Notes: generated from the letters alone by a model not told the origin. A stretch of 38,989 nucleotides of DNA from a virus (IMGVR_UViG_3300048583_000245:1-38989); one strand, 5' to 3'; shown: positions 7,534 through 15,298, counted from the stretch's first letter. Translations and numbers: made by a program.

Positions 7534-8207
7534 TCAATCGCCCCCTTCCGCTTTTGCATCCAGCCAGCCGATCAGGCTGGCCAGCTTGGCGTCGTCATCG
7601 ATCTCGGCCTGTGGCCGCCATGTTTTCAGGAAATCGCGCGGCTGTGCCACGCGGGATCCGGCCACCTGCCACGCGGACGCGATGATGCTGCGCCCGATGT
7701 CGTCGGCGCGCGGCTGGCCGAACGGCTCGATCAGGCTGTAAGCCAGCCAATCGACCATTTCGGCACTGGAAAGCCGCACCCCCAATTCCCGCACCGTACA
7801 GCCCATTTGCAGGGCCAGCCGGTGCTGGAACAGCCGAAAGGGGTTGGCGGCTATTTTCCCGCCGCTTCCTCGATGGCATTGGGGTCCAGCTTGTTCAGTT
7901 CGGCGATGGCGCTGAACACCCGGTCAAGTGCGGCGGCCGATTTGCGGCCCAGCGCGCCGATCTCGCCCTCGCTGAACAACGGCTGGCCATCCTCGCCGAC
8001 GATGCACGATGAAACATATCGCGCCCGCAGGTTCGGCACGACCACGAAACCATCGGTTTTCGCGGCGATCTGCGCCGCTTCGAACGCGTCGCGCTCCTCG
8101 GCGGTCATCGACCGGATGCGCACGCTGCCGCCCCATTCGGGCACGGCAACGTCGCGCGTCGGCAGGTCGTTCGCCGCGAGGATCGCGGCTTTCGTCAACA
8201 GGCTCAT
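7534..8207 (-). CDS. Tail assembly chaperone GT fusion, made by -1 ribosomal frameshift
   Basis: The frame of the G-like chaperone (start 8207) ends at 7851. The heptamer GGGAAAA lies immediately before its stop in the register required for -1 slippage (GCG GGA AAA TAG). After slippage, translation continues IAANPFRLFQHRLALQMGCT into the downstream frame (7534-7806), giving a 224-residue fusion. The downstream part (VRELGVRLSSAEMVDWLAYS, LIEPFG) matches lambda gpT-like / DUF4035 tail assembly proteins. By analogy with lambda G and GT, a small fraction of ribosomes shift, and both products coat the tape measure and recruit tail tube subunits. The slip site is longer in A than lambda GGGAAAG and should be efficient. 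No downstream pseudoknot was worked out. Confidence 0.87.
7851..8207 (-). CDS. Tail assembly chaperone (gpG-like)
   Basis: A 118-residue acidic/helical protein starting MSLLTKAAILAANDLPTRDV. The start at 8207 is preferred because its ATGA overlaps the tail tube stop (8204); 15 more codons are open upstream but lie inside the tail tube gene. The body (VPEWGGSVRIRSMTAEERDA, FEAAQIAAKTDG) is typical of alphaproteobacterial tail chaperones, whose N-terminal strand pair precedes a helical domain. It ends NAIEEAAGK at the frameshift site. Role: binding the tape measure during tail assembly; it is not expected in the virion. Confidence 0.85.
   Translation of the reverse strand: MSLLTKAAILAANDLPTRDVAVPEWGGSVRIRSMTAEERDAFEAAQIAAKTDGFVVVPNLRARYVSSCIVGEDGQPLFSEGEIGALGRKSAAALDRVFSAIAELNKLDPNAIEEAAGK
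7854..7860 (-). promoter_or_regulatory. Programmed -1 frameshift slippery heptamer
   Basis: On the minus strand this reads G GGA AAA followed directly by TAG, an X XXY YYZ heptamer in the correct reading register. It joins the G-like and T-like chaperone frames. It is directly visible and agrees with the -1 offset (401 bases) between the two start points. Confidence 0.87.
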
Positions 8208-8656
8208 GGCAGCGTCGTGCGGGTCACCGCGCCGGTGACGCGAATGGTGCATTCGGCGGTCAATGCCGAATTTGCCGATGGTGCCTGCGGCCGGAACGAT
8301 TTGACCAGCGCGGCAAAGGCGTACTGCAGCTGTACCTGCCCCACGATCCGCACCTGAAAATTGTGCGGCAGGCCGTCGTTGGCATACCCTTCAAGCTGTT
8401 CCTGCACCGCCAGATAGCCGCTGCCGGTGGTCTTCCTGCGCAGGTTCAGCGTCATCGTCACTTCGCCATTGTCGGCCAGGCCCAGGATGAATTCCTTTGC
8501 CGTGCTGTCCAGCGCCGTGACCTCGATTTCGTCGCGGACCGGGCTGGGGATCGTCGGGATGCCGACCACGCCGGGGATCACCGCGAAAACCTCTGTCGGG
8601 GTCGCGCCATTGCCCAGCCACACCGATACATTGTTTGCCAGTTGTTCGCCTGCCAT
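8204..8656 (-). CDS. Major tail tube protein
   Basis: A 150-residue protein beginning MAGEQLANNVSVWLGNGATP. The pattern of a short N-terminal extension, DEIEVTALDSTAKEFILGLA, GEVTMTLNLRR and a C-terminal ALTAECTIRVTGAV is characteristic of lambda gpV/HK97-type tail tube proteins. Their beta-sandwich subunits stack in hexameric rings around the tape measure. It lies between the tail terminator and tail chaperone genes, the standard siphovirus order. A GAGAG-like ribosome-binding site precedes the ATG at 8656, where a 9-bp gap separates it from the terminator gene, so this highly expressed gene is not purely coupled. It lacks the additional Ig-like C-terminal domain seen in some tube proteins. 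Confidence 0.87.
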   Translation of the reverse strand: MAGEQLANNVSVWLGNGATPTEVFAVIPGVVGIPTIPSPVRDEIEVTALDSTAKEFILGLADNGEVTMTLNLRRKTTGSGYLAVQEQLEGYANDGLPHNFQVRIVGQVQLQYAFAALVKSFRPQAPSANSALTAECTIRVTGAVTRTTLP

Positions 8657-8665
8657 TGCTCTCTC

Positions 8666-9046
8666 CTATTGAATGAACGTCACGAAATAATCCTGCGACA
8701 CCCGGAACAGCTTCAACGCCGGGTCGCTCTCCCGGATGTTGCGACCGTTCTCGAAAATCACATCCCGGATGCTGCCGGTGTCTTTCTTCCAGTTCCTCAG
8801 GGCGGCGCGCACCGCCTGCCCCCCGGCCCGCGCCTGGGTATAGGTCGCGCCGTAACTGTCGATCTGCACCCGGTCGCTTTCGATATCGCTTTCGGCGTCC
8901 ATCGCGCCCTGCGCCGGCACCATGCTGATGATCTGATAGACGGCGAACGGCACGACGGCGTTTTCCGGCGCCACCATCGGGTAAATCCGCCCGCCGAACA
9001 CCGTCGCCAGCCCGATCAACCGGGCGTAAAGCTCTTCCTCCATCAC
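8666..9046 (-). CDS. Tail terminator / completion protein (DUF3168-like)
   Basis: A 126-residue protein. The N-terminus EEELYARLIGLATVFGGRIYP followed by PFAVYQIISMVPAQGAMDAE and DRVQIDSYGATYTQARA matches the DUF3168 (gp10/tail completion) pattern. In that pattern a helix is followed by a strand-rich core including 'R(V/I)QID.Y' and a helix. It ends with the beta segment FRVSQDYFVTFIQ. The family caps the tail tube at its head-proximal end so that completed tails can join heads. It overlaps the HK97 gp10-like gene (ATGA at 9043-9046) and precedes the tail tube. Start choice: MMEEE or MEEE; the first ATG is in the overlap. Confidence 0.85.
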   Translation of the reverse strand: MMEEELYARLIGLATVFGGRIYPMVAPENAVVPFAVYQIISMVPAQGAMDAESDIESDRVQIDSYGATYTQARAGGQAVRAALRNWKKDTGSIRDVIFENGRNIRESDPALKLFRVSQDYFVTFIQ

Positions 9047-9513
9047 CGCGCCCCGTTCAGCTTGCGGGCCTTTTTGGCGGCGCGCTCGATGCCGGTGCGC
9101 AGCTCGCCGGTCTGGGTGTCGATGGCCAGCCGCACGGTCGCGTCAAACGCCGGCCGCATCCATGGATAGGCCGGCTGGTTGCGGGTGCCGAATTCCTGAA
9201 AAAAGCCCCAGAACGCCCGGCCTACCGTGACGTTGTAAACGATCACATTCTCCCTGCGCGCCTTCGCCAACCGCACCTTGATGTTGGTTTTCAACGACCC
9301 GAATTTCTTTGATCCCGGCGATTTGTCGGCCTTTGATTCCGGCGCAGTCGAAACCATCACATCGCGCATTTCCACCGCCGCCAGCCGGTTGGCCCGGCGT
9401 CCGACTTTGGTCGCCACCTCGTTGCCCAATTCTTCCAGCGCGGCGCGCAGCTCGGCAGCCCCTTCCAGCTTGAAGCCGCCGCGGCTGGCCACCTGGTTGA
9501 CACGAAAGGTCAT
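9043..9513 (-). CDS. HK97 gp10-family head-tail/neck protein
   Basis: A 156-residue protein. LEGAAELRAALEELGNEVAT opens the domain, and VYNVTVGRAFWGFFQEFGTR with AYPWMRPAFDA closes it. The 'FxEFGT...P..PFmRPA' signature is diagnostic of the HK97 gp10 family. In HK97-like phages this protein sits at the head-tail junction or tail end and is needed for tail completion. The central basic loop (KADKSPGSKKFGSLKTNIKV) is usual. It overlaps the head closure gene by ATGA (9510-9513). It is of standard length with all signature residues present. Confidence 0.9.
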   Translation of the reverse strand: MTFRVNQVASRGGFKLEGAAELRAALEELGNEVATKVGRRANRLAAVEMRDVMVSTAPESKADKSPGSKKFGSLKTNIKVRLAKARRENVIVYNVTVGRAFWGFFQEFGTRNQPAYPWMRPAFDATVRLAIDTQTGELRTGIERAAKKARKLNGAR

Positions 9514-9842
9514 GCCTGGACGCCTGCCAACAGCAACATCACGCTGCCGTCACGCGGGGTCGCGTCGGTGCCGATGACATTGTACACCACGCCGTCCAGC
9601 GTCACCCGCCACCGCACCCCGATCTGGCGGGTCAGGCTGTCCAGCCGCATCAACAGCTTGGTCGATGCCCGGCTGCCCGGCGTCTGTTCGCGCTCCACCT
9701 CGGCGGGGGAAAGGGACAGCAAGGCCACCCACCGTTTGCCCGCCTCGGCGAAAATCTCCACACTTTCCCCGATGGCGTTGATGCTGGTGGTGGGGCGCAA
9801 AACGCTCACCCGCCGGTCCAATCGCCCCGCGGCGATCTTCAC
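9510..9842 (-). CDS. Head closure protein (head-tail joining)
   Basis: A 110-residue protein starting at GTG 9842, whose GTGA overlaps the stop of the preceding 37-residue gene; a longer ATG start would bury it in that gene. AAGRLDRRVSVLRPTT is the classical opening of head-tail joining proteins of the SPP1 gp16/HK97 family ('rdR..v.'). RWVALLSLSPAEVEREQTPG and VRWRVTLDGVVYNVIGTDAT follow, with the family 'Y.I.gv' strand. It binds the connector after packaging to close the capsid. The adjacent connector and gp10-like genes give the full neck module. Confidence 0.87.
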   Translation of the reverse strand: MKIAAGRLDRRVSVLRPTTSINAIGESVEIFAEAGKRWVALLSLSPAEVEREQTPGSRASTKLLMRLDSLTRQIGVRWRVTLDGVVYNVIGTDATPRDGSVMLLLAGVQA

Positions 9843-9952
9843 AGGAAAAACCACTCCGCATCGCGCGCCTCGGCCTGGCGTTGCCGCCACCGCGCCACTT
9901 CGATGATCAGTGCAATAGCCAGCGCGGCAAACAACATCAGGTCGCCCATCAT
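9839..9952 (-). CDS. Small single-span membrane protein, 37 residues
   Basis: Translation gives MMGDLMLFAALAIALIIEVA, then RWRQRQAEARDAEWFFL. One hydrophobic helix at residues 5-20 is followed by a basic/amphipathic tail, so N-out/C-in topology is predicted. A ribosome-binding site (GGGAGGGCG) stands before the ATG at 9952, the upstream stop overlaps the ATG (ATGA), and its own stop overlaps the GTG of the head closure gene. It looks translated. Its position inside the neck module is odd for a lysis protein, though a holin-like or accessory membrane role together with the next gene is possible. No family is recognised. Confidence 0.65.
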   Translation of the reverse strand: MMGDLMLFAALAIALIIEVARWRQRQAEARDAEWFFL

Positions 9953-10212
9953 CGCCCGCCCTCCCGGTTTTTTTCCTGCCTGACCAGAAAGTCGATACCG
10001 GCCTGCATCTTCACGATCGCGGCCCGGTCCGCCTGTTGCTTTTCGTCCAGCCGGTCGATGTTGATATCAATCCGGGCGATGTCGTCGGTGTGCTGTCGCG
10101 TCACTTCTTCCAGCCCGGACATCGCCTTGCTGTTGCTGTGCACCAAACCGCCCAACGCCAGCATGATGGCCAGAATTGTGCCGATGTCCTGCAGCTTCAG
10201 GTTCGCCAGCAT
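9949..10212 (-). CDS. Membrane-anchored coiled-coil protein
   Basis: An 87-residue protein. The start is set at ATG 10212, two bases after the stop of the connector gene, rather than nine codons upstream. One membrane helix (IGTILAIMLALGGLVH) is followed by a heptad-rich region (LEEVTRQHTDDIARIDINID, then RLDEKQQADRAAIVKMQAGI), predicted to form a coiled coil in the cytoplasm or periplasm. This build resembles small phage proteins of the Mu-like/DUF-type family associated with lysis or spanins, but no specific match is evident. It is paired with the 37-residue membrane protein that follows, so the two may act together. Confidence 0.75.
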   Translation of the reverse strand: MLANLKLQDIGTILAIMLALGGLVHSNSKAMSGLEEVTRQHTDDIARIDINIDRLDEKQQADRAAIVKMQAGIDFLVRQEKNREGGR

Positions 10213-10214
10213 GA

Positions 10215-10799
10215 CTAACCCAGCCACCGCCAGCGCCACGGCGCGACCATCGCCTTCACGTCGCGGGGAATTTCGCCCACGCCCATGGCCTGCCCGCCAA
10301 TGCCGTCGCGGTCGGCCTGCAGATACGCCGCCATCTTGATGATGGCGGTCACAATCGGTTCCGGCACCACGGCAAAACCGGCGGTCGCGGTCAAGGTGAT
10401 CACCGGGTCATCGCCCAGCGTCGGCCAGCATTCGTTTGCCCCCGGCCGCACCCGCGTCACACCACCCTGCGACTGGCGCACCACAAAGCCCGTCCACGGC
10501 ACCACCGCGCCCTCGGCGTCGGTATAGGTGATCGAATCGACCGAATTGACCGGCATCAACAATTCAATGGCGTCGTCGCCGTTGCCGGCGGCCCCCGGCC
10601 ATTCTTCGAAAACCGCCGTCACCGTGCGCGGCACCAGGGCGCGGCCCAGCCATTGCTCGACCATCGTCCGCGCGGCGATCAGGTAACCCCACAGCATCGC
10701 ATCGTCGCTGTCGTCATCGGCGCGCACCTGCCCGCGCAGCTGCGCCAGCGTCACCGGCTCGGTGGCCGGTTCGCCCTGGTATCGCGGCAAAACCCTCAT
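10215..10799 (-). CDS. Head-tail connector protein (gp6-like adaptor)
   Basis: A 194-residue protein. The helical opening with TEPVTLAQLRGQVRADDDSD then DAMLWGYLIAARTMVEQWLG is the signature of the HK97 gp6 / phiE125 gp8 adaptor family ('vsl.eak.hlrvd...Dd.li..li.aA...ve..tgr.l'). A strand-rich insert (SVDSITYTDAEGAVVPW) and a C-terminal helix (PIVTAIIKMAAYLQADRDG) complete it. The protein forms a ring under the portal to which the closure protein binds. The length is typical. It overlaps the upstream gene by ATGA (10796-10799). Confidence 0.88.
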   Translation of the reverse strand: MRVLPRYQGEPATEPVTLAQLRGQVRADDDSDDAMLWGYLIAARTMVEQWLGRALVPRTVTAVFEEWPGAAGNGDDAIELLMPVNSVDSITYTDAEGAVVPWTGFVVRQSQGGVTRVRPGANECWPTLGDDPVITLTATAGFAVVPEPIVTAIIKMAAYLQADRDGIGGQAMGVGEIPRDVKAMVAPWRWRWLG

Positions 10800-11158
10800 G
10801 CCGGCACCGGCCCGATGCGGATGCCGATGGTTCGGCTCAGAAAGCGCCCCGCCGACGTCTGCACCCGGTTGTTCAATTCATAGACCCGCCCGGCAACGCC
10901 GCCGCTGGCCAGACACTGGGTCAACGCGCCATCGATCACTGTGCTGCCCGGCACGACTTCCAACCCGCCGGCAACATCTGGTGCCACCGTCCATTCCGAC
11001 ACCACGACAGTCTCCCCGGGGTTCAGTTCATGCGCGACGGCCCAATCGATCTGCGCGTCGGCGGCCTGCATGTTCAACGCGCGAATTTCCCTGATGGTGA
11101 TGCCCGAAGGTGCCGGCGCATCGCCGGCAAAAATCGGGATGAAGATCGAAGCGATCAC
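10796..11158 (-). CDS. Putative phage fibre-tail adaptor protein
   Basis: A 120-residue protein with the pattern seen in small phage fibre-tail adaptor proteins. DAQIDWAVAHELNPGETVVV resembles the 'DWs..L..GdtI..s.W' block. LASGGVAGRVYELNNRVQTS and GRFLSRTIGIRIG resemble the closing 'GG..G..Y.v.n.i.T..GR...rt..i.v' block. Such proteins occur beside baseplate fibres or capsid decorations. Here the gene lies between the SGNH-hydrolase protein and the connector, coupled to both by 4-base overlaps, so it may attach the hydrolase protein to the particle. The attachment partner is inferred from adjacency only. Confidence 0.65.
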   Translation of the reverse strand: MIASIFIPIFAGDAPAPSGITIREIRALNMQAADAQIDWAVAHELNPGETVVVSEWTVAPDVAGGLEVVPGSTVIDGALTQCLASGGVAGRVYELNNRVQTSAGRFLSRTIGIRIGPVPA

Positions 11159-13182
11159 AGCGATTCCCCCAGGAAGTTATCCAGGTGAATGCCGGTCGTC
11201 GCGCTGCCGGCGGTGCCGCTGTTGCGCATGCCGGCAAAGCCGGTGCCGCTCAACGTCACTTCGTTGTCGGTTGTGGTCACCACCTCGGTGCCATCAACGA
11301 ACAGCCGCAGGGTGGTGACGCCCGAAACCGGCGCGCTGCATTCCAGCCGCACGGTGCGGTTGACGCCATTGGCCGGCAGGTTGGTGCCCGATCCGCTGCC
11401 CAATTGGGTCAGGGTGCCGGCAACAGTCTTGAAAATGCACCAGCCGCCGGCGGCGTTCGAATATCCGGCGCGGTAGGCGGTGTTCATCGCCGCGTTCGAC
11501 CGGGCGTACAGCCACACCAGTTGCGTCGTCAGAAACGTCTGGCAGGCAAACACCGCTTCCACCCGGCACGCCGCCGGCAGGGTCTGGTTGTAATACCCCT
11601 GCGCGATCGAGGTGGAGGGCCGCACAGCGCCGCCGGCGGTGAATAGGAAATCTGCCGTCACAGCCACCCACGGCGTTGGCGAATAGGGTGATCCGCCAAC
11701 CGGGGTGCTGTCGCCGCGGCTGGTCATCGTGTTGCCGGTGGTGCCGGTGAAACTGTCCGAAACCCCCACCGCGCCGGTCACCGTCAGGTTGAACGCCGCC
11801 GCCGTCGCGGTCGCGCCGACATTGTCCGTCACCCTGATCTGGATGCCCGTCGTCGTCGCCGCCGTCGTCGGGTTGCCGCTGATCACGCCGGTGCTGGCGT
11901 TCAGGCTCAACCCCGCCGGCAACGCGGTGCCGACGTTCGTGAAAGTGTAGGGCGGGGTGCCGCCGCTGGCGTCGTAATCGGCGGTGTACGCCGCCCCCAC
12001 CGTGCCGGTCGTCGCCGGGGTGCCGGAAATGGAAAGCGCGGTGCCCAGCCCGACGACAGTCACAGGCGCGGCGCGCAGCCCCACCAGCAACGGCACCGGG
12101 TTGTTGTCCAGAACCGCCCCGGCGGTCGCCGGAATGCCCTCGTCCATGTACGTCACCAGCACGTTGCCGCCGCCGCTGTTGGCGTGGGTGATGTCGATCG
12201 TCGTCGCGCTCTGCCGCACCCCGGCGCTGTTCGCCGCGTAACTGGTGCCGCCGTCGATCGATGCACGGAATCCGGTGATGCCGGTCGTCGGCGTGAAATC
12301 GCTGCCGCTGCCGTGTGAAAGGGTGATCCGGCTTTGCGTGTTCGAAAGCGCCACGCCGCTGACAATCGCCGCCGCCGCCGGTACCGCCGAACCCAGAACC
12401 CGCGCCCTGATCGCCGCCGCCCACCGCCGCGCCTGGCCGCCGCTGTTGCCCAGCCCGGCCCCGGTCCCGGCGTACCCGACCTGCGAAAGGTGGATCCCGG
12501 ACAAAGGCTGATCGAAAGACGCGCCGATGTAGAAATTGTTGGCGTCCTGCGCCACGTTGAATTCGGCCTGCCGCACCAGCACCAGCTGCGCCAGCCCGGT
12601 GGCCGTCGCGGCGCCGGTACCGGCCTGTGTTCCGCCAATGCCGATGCGCAGGGCGGAAAGCCCGGCGGCGGCGCGGACGGTGGTGCAGAACTGCCGCAAC
12701 AGGCTTTCCATCGCGCCGATCGACGCGACGCTTTCGTCCGTCACCGCGTCGTTATAGCCGACCTGCAGCAACAGGATCATGTCGGAAACGCTGGCGCCGG
12801 CGGTCACCGCCGCCTGCAACGCCGTGATCAGGTTCGCCCGGTCGGTGTTGGCACCGCCGGAACCCCATCCGCTGGCGCGGGTACCGCCGACGGCCCGGTC
12901 CAGAAACCGCACGTCGCGGTTCAGGGCGTCGACCAGGACATTGCCCATCACCTGGTGCCCGGCACCCACCCCGCCCAGCGCCGTCCACGCGACACCATCG
13001 GTGCCGGCGGTAACGCGCGGGTTGTCGGTATACCCGGTGTAATCGGTGCGCGACCGGCCCAGCGTCGAACTGCCGGCGGTGGCGATGATCAACGGTGCGG
13101 TAATGGCAACAGGCGCACGTCCCCGCACCGACCCAAGGCCGATGCGGCCGGCGCCGCCAATGCCACCGCCGATCAACATCAA
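11155..13182 (-). CDS. Structural protein with SGNH-hydrolase, Ig-like and lectin-like domains
   Basis: A 675-residue multidomain protein. Residues 30-260 show SGNH/GDSL blocks: TAGSST (nucleophile Ser about 39), AVGGTRASGW (oxyanion Gly), LLLQVGYNDA (Asn 144) and LSGIHLSQVGYAG (His 231). The Asp normally three before the His is Ser here. Residues about 383-470 form a putative Ig/He_PIG domain (GAAYTADYDASGGTPPYTF, LPAGLSLNASTGVISGNPTT). Residues 475-675 are beta-rich with a LamG-like ending (TLRLFVDGTEVV...GIHLDNFLGESL). The likely activity is ester removal (for example O-deacetylation) on host surface polysaccharide, combined with glycan binding. It lies with the capsid/connector genes rather than tail fibres. 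Linkers are Ala/Gly/Thr-rich and may be mosaic. Confidence 0.75.
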   Translation of the reverse strand: MMLIGGGIGGAGRIGLGSVRGRAPVAITAPLIIATAGSSTLGRSRTDYTGYTDNPRVTAGTDGVAWTALGGVGAGHQVMGNVLVDALNRDVRFLDRAVGGTRASGWGSGGANTDRANLITALQAAVTAGASVSDMILLLQVGYNDAVTDESVASIGAMESLLRQFCTTVRAAAGLSALRIGIGGTQAGTGAATATGLAQLVLVRQAEFNVAQDANNFYIGASFDQPLSGIHLSQVGYAGTGAGLGNSGGQARRWAAAIRARVLGSAVPAAAAIVSGVALSNTQSRITLSHGSGSDFTPTTGITGFRASIDGGTSYAANSAGVRQSATTIDITHANSGGGNVLVTYMDEGIPATAGAVLDNNPVPLLVGLRAAPVTVVGLGTALSISGTPATTGTVGAAYTADYDASGGTPPYTFTNVGTALPAGLSLNASTGVISGNPTTAATTTGIQIRVTDNVGATATAAAFNLTVTGAVGVSDSFTGTTGNTMTSRGDSTPVGGSPYSPTPWVAVTADFLFTAGGAVRPSTSIAQGYYNQTLPAACRVEAVFACQTFLTTQLVWLYARSNAAMNTAYRAGYSNAAGGWCIFKTVAGTLTQLGSGSGTNLPANGVNRTVRLECSAPVSGVTTLRLFVDGTEVVTTTDNEVTLSGTGFAGMRNSGTAGSATTGIHLDNFLGESL

Positions 13183-13709
13183 TCGATGGCCCGGATCACG
13201 CTGATCGAACCATCACTCGCCGCATCGCGGATCACCGCGATGTGGGTATGGCCCGCCGGCACGATGAAATGAAACGGCACGTCAGGCGGAATCGGCATCG
13301 ACCCTGCGGCAACCGCCGCCGTGATGCCGCCGGTGCCGGTGCGAATGAACGTGCGGACACTCGCCAGAACGAAAACCACCCGCGACGCGCCCAGCGTCGG
13401 CAGGACAAAGGCGTTGCTGCCCGCCACCACCGCCGGGCGGATGCTATCGGCCAGGGTATATTCCACCACCGTGCGGCCGTTCGCCGGCAGGGCCGAAACC
13501 GCAACGCCGGTGTTTTCCAGCGCGGCCAGCGTCGGCGCATCCAGCGCCACAGTGCCGGACACCGGCAAAGGGTTCGCCACCGAAACATCGACCGCCGCCC
13601 CTTCGACACCCACCGCCACCTTGACGCGGGAAAAATAAGACGACCCGATCAGATCGGCCGCGAACGCCCGCGCCGCATCGGCAATCGCCGGAATGTTCAC
13701 ATAGGCCAT
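13179..13709 (-). CDS. Hypothetical structural protein
   Basis: A 176-residue protein starting MAYVNIPAIADAARAFAADL. It is Ala/Val-rich, with predicted beta strands after an N-terminal helix (SVANPLPVSGTVALDAPTLA, SRVVFVLASVRTFIRTG, FHFIVPAGHTHIAVI). It has no membrane helices, cysteines or catalytic motif. It overlaps the SGNH protein by ATGA (13179-13182), so the two are likely made and used together. The VSGTVALDAPTLAALEN segment resembles repeats in phage adaptor or decoration proteins. A capsid/neck decoration or fibre-base role is an inference from context. Confidence 0.6.
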   Translation of the reverse strand: MAYVNIPAIADAARAFAADLIGSSYFSRVKVAVGVEGAAVDVSVANPLPVSGTVALDAPTLAALENTGVAVSALPANGRTVVEYTLADSIRPAVVAGSNAFVLPTLGASRVVFVLASVRTFIRTGTGGITAAVAAGSMPIPPDVPFHFIVPAGHTHIAVIRDAASDGSISVIRAID

Positions 13710-13763
13710 GGATCAGGCTCCCGAAAAGAAAGGGGCGGCACCACAGGCACCGTTCCCAGATGG

Positions 13764-13964
13764 TCAGGCTTCTTCGGCCGGGCTTTCCGCCAGGCTTTCG
13801 GCGTATGCGACCGCTGCCGGGTCATCATCGCCCCAGCCGCCGTCAACGGCGGCCTTGGCCTCGGCGGCGCTCAATTTAACAACGGCGTTGACCGGCCAGT
13901 TGCTGCCCATGGCAACAACGCGGACCTTGGTCATCTCGCCGGTGGTTTTTGGCTTTACGGCCAT
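13764..13964 (-). CDS. Small hypothetical protein downstream of the capsid gene
   Basis: A 66-residue protein, MAVKPKTTGEMTKVRVVAMG, with a short strand-rich segment (NWPVNAVVKLSAAEAKAAVD) and an acidic Ala/Glu-rich C-terminus. The 'V..l...eA.alvd.GwG....' pattern resembles small DUF-type proteins that often follow major capsid genes, with lysine/alanine helices that may pack on the capsid or head-tail joint. It is separated from the capsid gene by a terminator-like hairpin and from the next gene by 54 bp, so it is not strictly coupled. The ATG at 13964 has a GGAGAT ribosome-binding site a few bases upstream. Confidence 0.7.
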   Translation of the reverse strand: MAVKPKTTGEMTKVRVVAMGSNWPVNAVVKLSAAEAKAAVDGGWGDDDPAAVAYAESLAESPAEEA

Positions 13965-13999
13965 GGTGCAATCTCCAAAATCTGCGAACCCCGAAAGCG

Positions 14000-14027
14000 G
14001 CGCGGGCGAGGAAACCCCCGCCCGCGC
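14000..14027 (-). terminator. Terminator-like hairpin after the major capsid gene
   Basis: A 9-bp G+C stem (GCGCGGGCG / CGCCCGCGC) with a 10-base loop lies about 33 bp past the capsid stop in the minus direction, followed by only a short T run (CGCTTTC). It probably acts as a partial terminator or 3' mRNA stabiliser limiting expression of downstream genes relative to capsid. Confidence 0.55.
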
Positions 14028-14059
14028 TGCCTCCGGTTTTCAAAGGGCCAAAGCCCGGA

Positions 14060-15280
14060 TCAGGTGGCCGAGTTGGTAAACACCTTCACCGCGCCACCGT
14101 TGTCGATCAGGTTGCCACCCGACCGCGACCAGGCGTTGAAGCCAACCTGCCCACGCTTGGCATAGGCGCTGTCGTCATACCGCTGCAGCAGCAGCTCCAT
14201 GACGTCGCGGATCGTGTATTCCGCCAGGGCGCCGAAGGCGATCGAACGGGCGTTGGCGGCCATGACCGCAACTTCGTTGTTCACCTCGATGCGATAGCCA
14301 AGCAGGGTGTTGAAGTTGCCTTCCGGCGCACCGTTGCCCATGCCGCGCGCAAAGATCGGCATGCCGGCGGTGTCCTTCACCTTGCGGATTTGACGAACCG
14401 AAAGATCGTTCATCATCCACGCGGTGTCAGGGCGCATCCGGTATTCAATGTCGACCGAATGCTCCAGATCGACCAGCTCGTCATAGCTGATGCTGGTGGC
14501 GCTGCCGGTGGTGCCGGCACGGCCCACAGTCGCCGCGACCATCAGGCCGAACGGCTGGCCGGTGCCGGTGCCGATGGTGAAGTGACGGTTCTGGATGCGG
14601 CCCAGCCGATTGACCAGCCGGTTGGTGACAAAGCCTTCCACATCAATCTGCGAATCCTGCAGAAGCTCCAGCGAAACCGGCACAACCAGCGAGCTGTATT
14701 TGAACACCGGCAGCGGGATCTGGGTGAAGGTCGGGTCGAGATCGGTGGCAAGCGCGTTTTCCGCAACAATCGCACCCAGCTCGGCCGTTCCATCCGATGC
14801 CGGGAACAGCAACGGGTTGCCGCCTTCGGTACGCAGGATGGTTGCCACACGGCGCATCCCGCCGAAATTGCGCAGCGCATCGATGATGCTCTGTGCCACT
14901 TCGGTCTGGACGGTGAAACCGCCCGCGGTGGTGACGCCAACACCCAGATCGGCGCGGAAAACGCCGCGTTCTTCGGGGGTCAGGCCGGAATCGCCAAAGC
15001 GCGCCCACTTGGCAAACGCCTTCATGGCCGGCGAACGGCCACGGCCGTCACGGTCGGCACGGTCGGCGCGTTCGGCGATGTGCTCGGCTTCGTTGTTTTC
15101 GAACTGCAGCTTGTTGGCGGCCTCGATGCGGCTGATCTGGGCATCGAGATTGTTGATCTCGTCCATCATCGCATCGAAAGTGCCGTTGTCGCTGGCCGGG
15201 CTGTAGTCCGCACGGTTCACGAAAATGTGGGCAGCCTTCGCCTTGGCGTCGCGCTGCTCACGAAGAGACTGGATGCTCAT
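14060..15280 (-). CDS. Major capsid protein (HK97 fold)
   Basis: A 406-residue protein. Residues 1 to about 100 are a charged coiled-coil segment (MSIQSLREQRDAKAKAAHIF, MMDEINNLDAQISRIEAANK) typical of the HK97 delta/scaffold domain, which is normally removed by the prohead protease. The capsid domain begins near GLTPEERGVFRADLGVGVTT and includes GGFTVQTEVAQSIIDALRNF and VVPVSLELLQDSQIDVEGFV. The 'YRMRPDTAWMMNDLSVRQIR' then LLGYRIEVNNEVA pattern is diagnostic of HK97-type capsids. It builds the icosahedral shell. It lies directly after the ClpP-type protease, with its own ribosome-binding site (AAGAAGGA) and a hairpin upstream, consistent with high expression. Confidence 0.95.
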   Translation of the reverse strand: MSIQSLREQRDAKAKAAHIFVNRADYSPASDNGTFDAMMDEINNLDAQISRIEAANKLQFENNEAEHIAERADRADRDGRGRSPAMKAFAKWARFGDSGLTPEERGVFRADLGVGVTTAGGFTVQTEVAQSIIDALRNFGGMRRVATILRTEGGNPLLFPASDGTAELGAIVAENALATDLDPTFTQIPLPVFKYSSLVVPVSLELLQDSQIDVEGFVTNRLVNRLGRIQNRHFTIGTGTGQPFGLMVAATVGRAGTTGSATSISYDELVDLEHSVDIEYRMRPDTAWMMNDLSVRQIRKVKDTAGMPIFARGMGNGAPEGNFNTLLGYRIEVNNEVAVMAANARSIAFGALAEYTIRDVMELLLQRYDDSAYAKRGQVGFNAWSRSGGNLIDNGGAVKVFTNSAT

Positions 15281-15298
15281 CGTTCATTGTCCTTCTTG

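Noticed and set aside
7308-7559. An 83-codon minus-strand frame antisense to the RHH gene
   Set aside because: Conflicts with the convincing RHH protein and the operator region; no family character.
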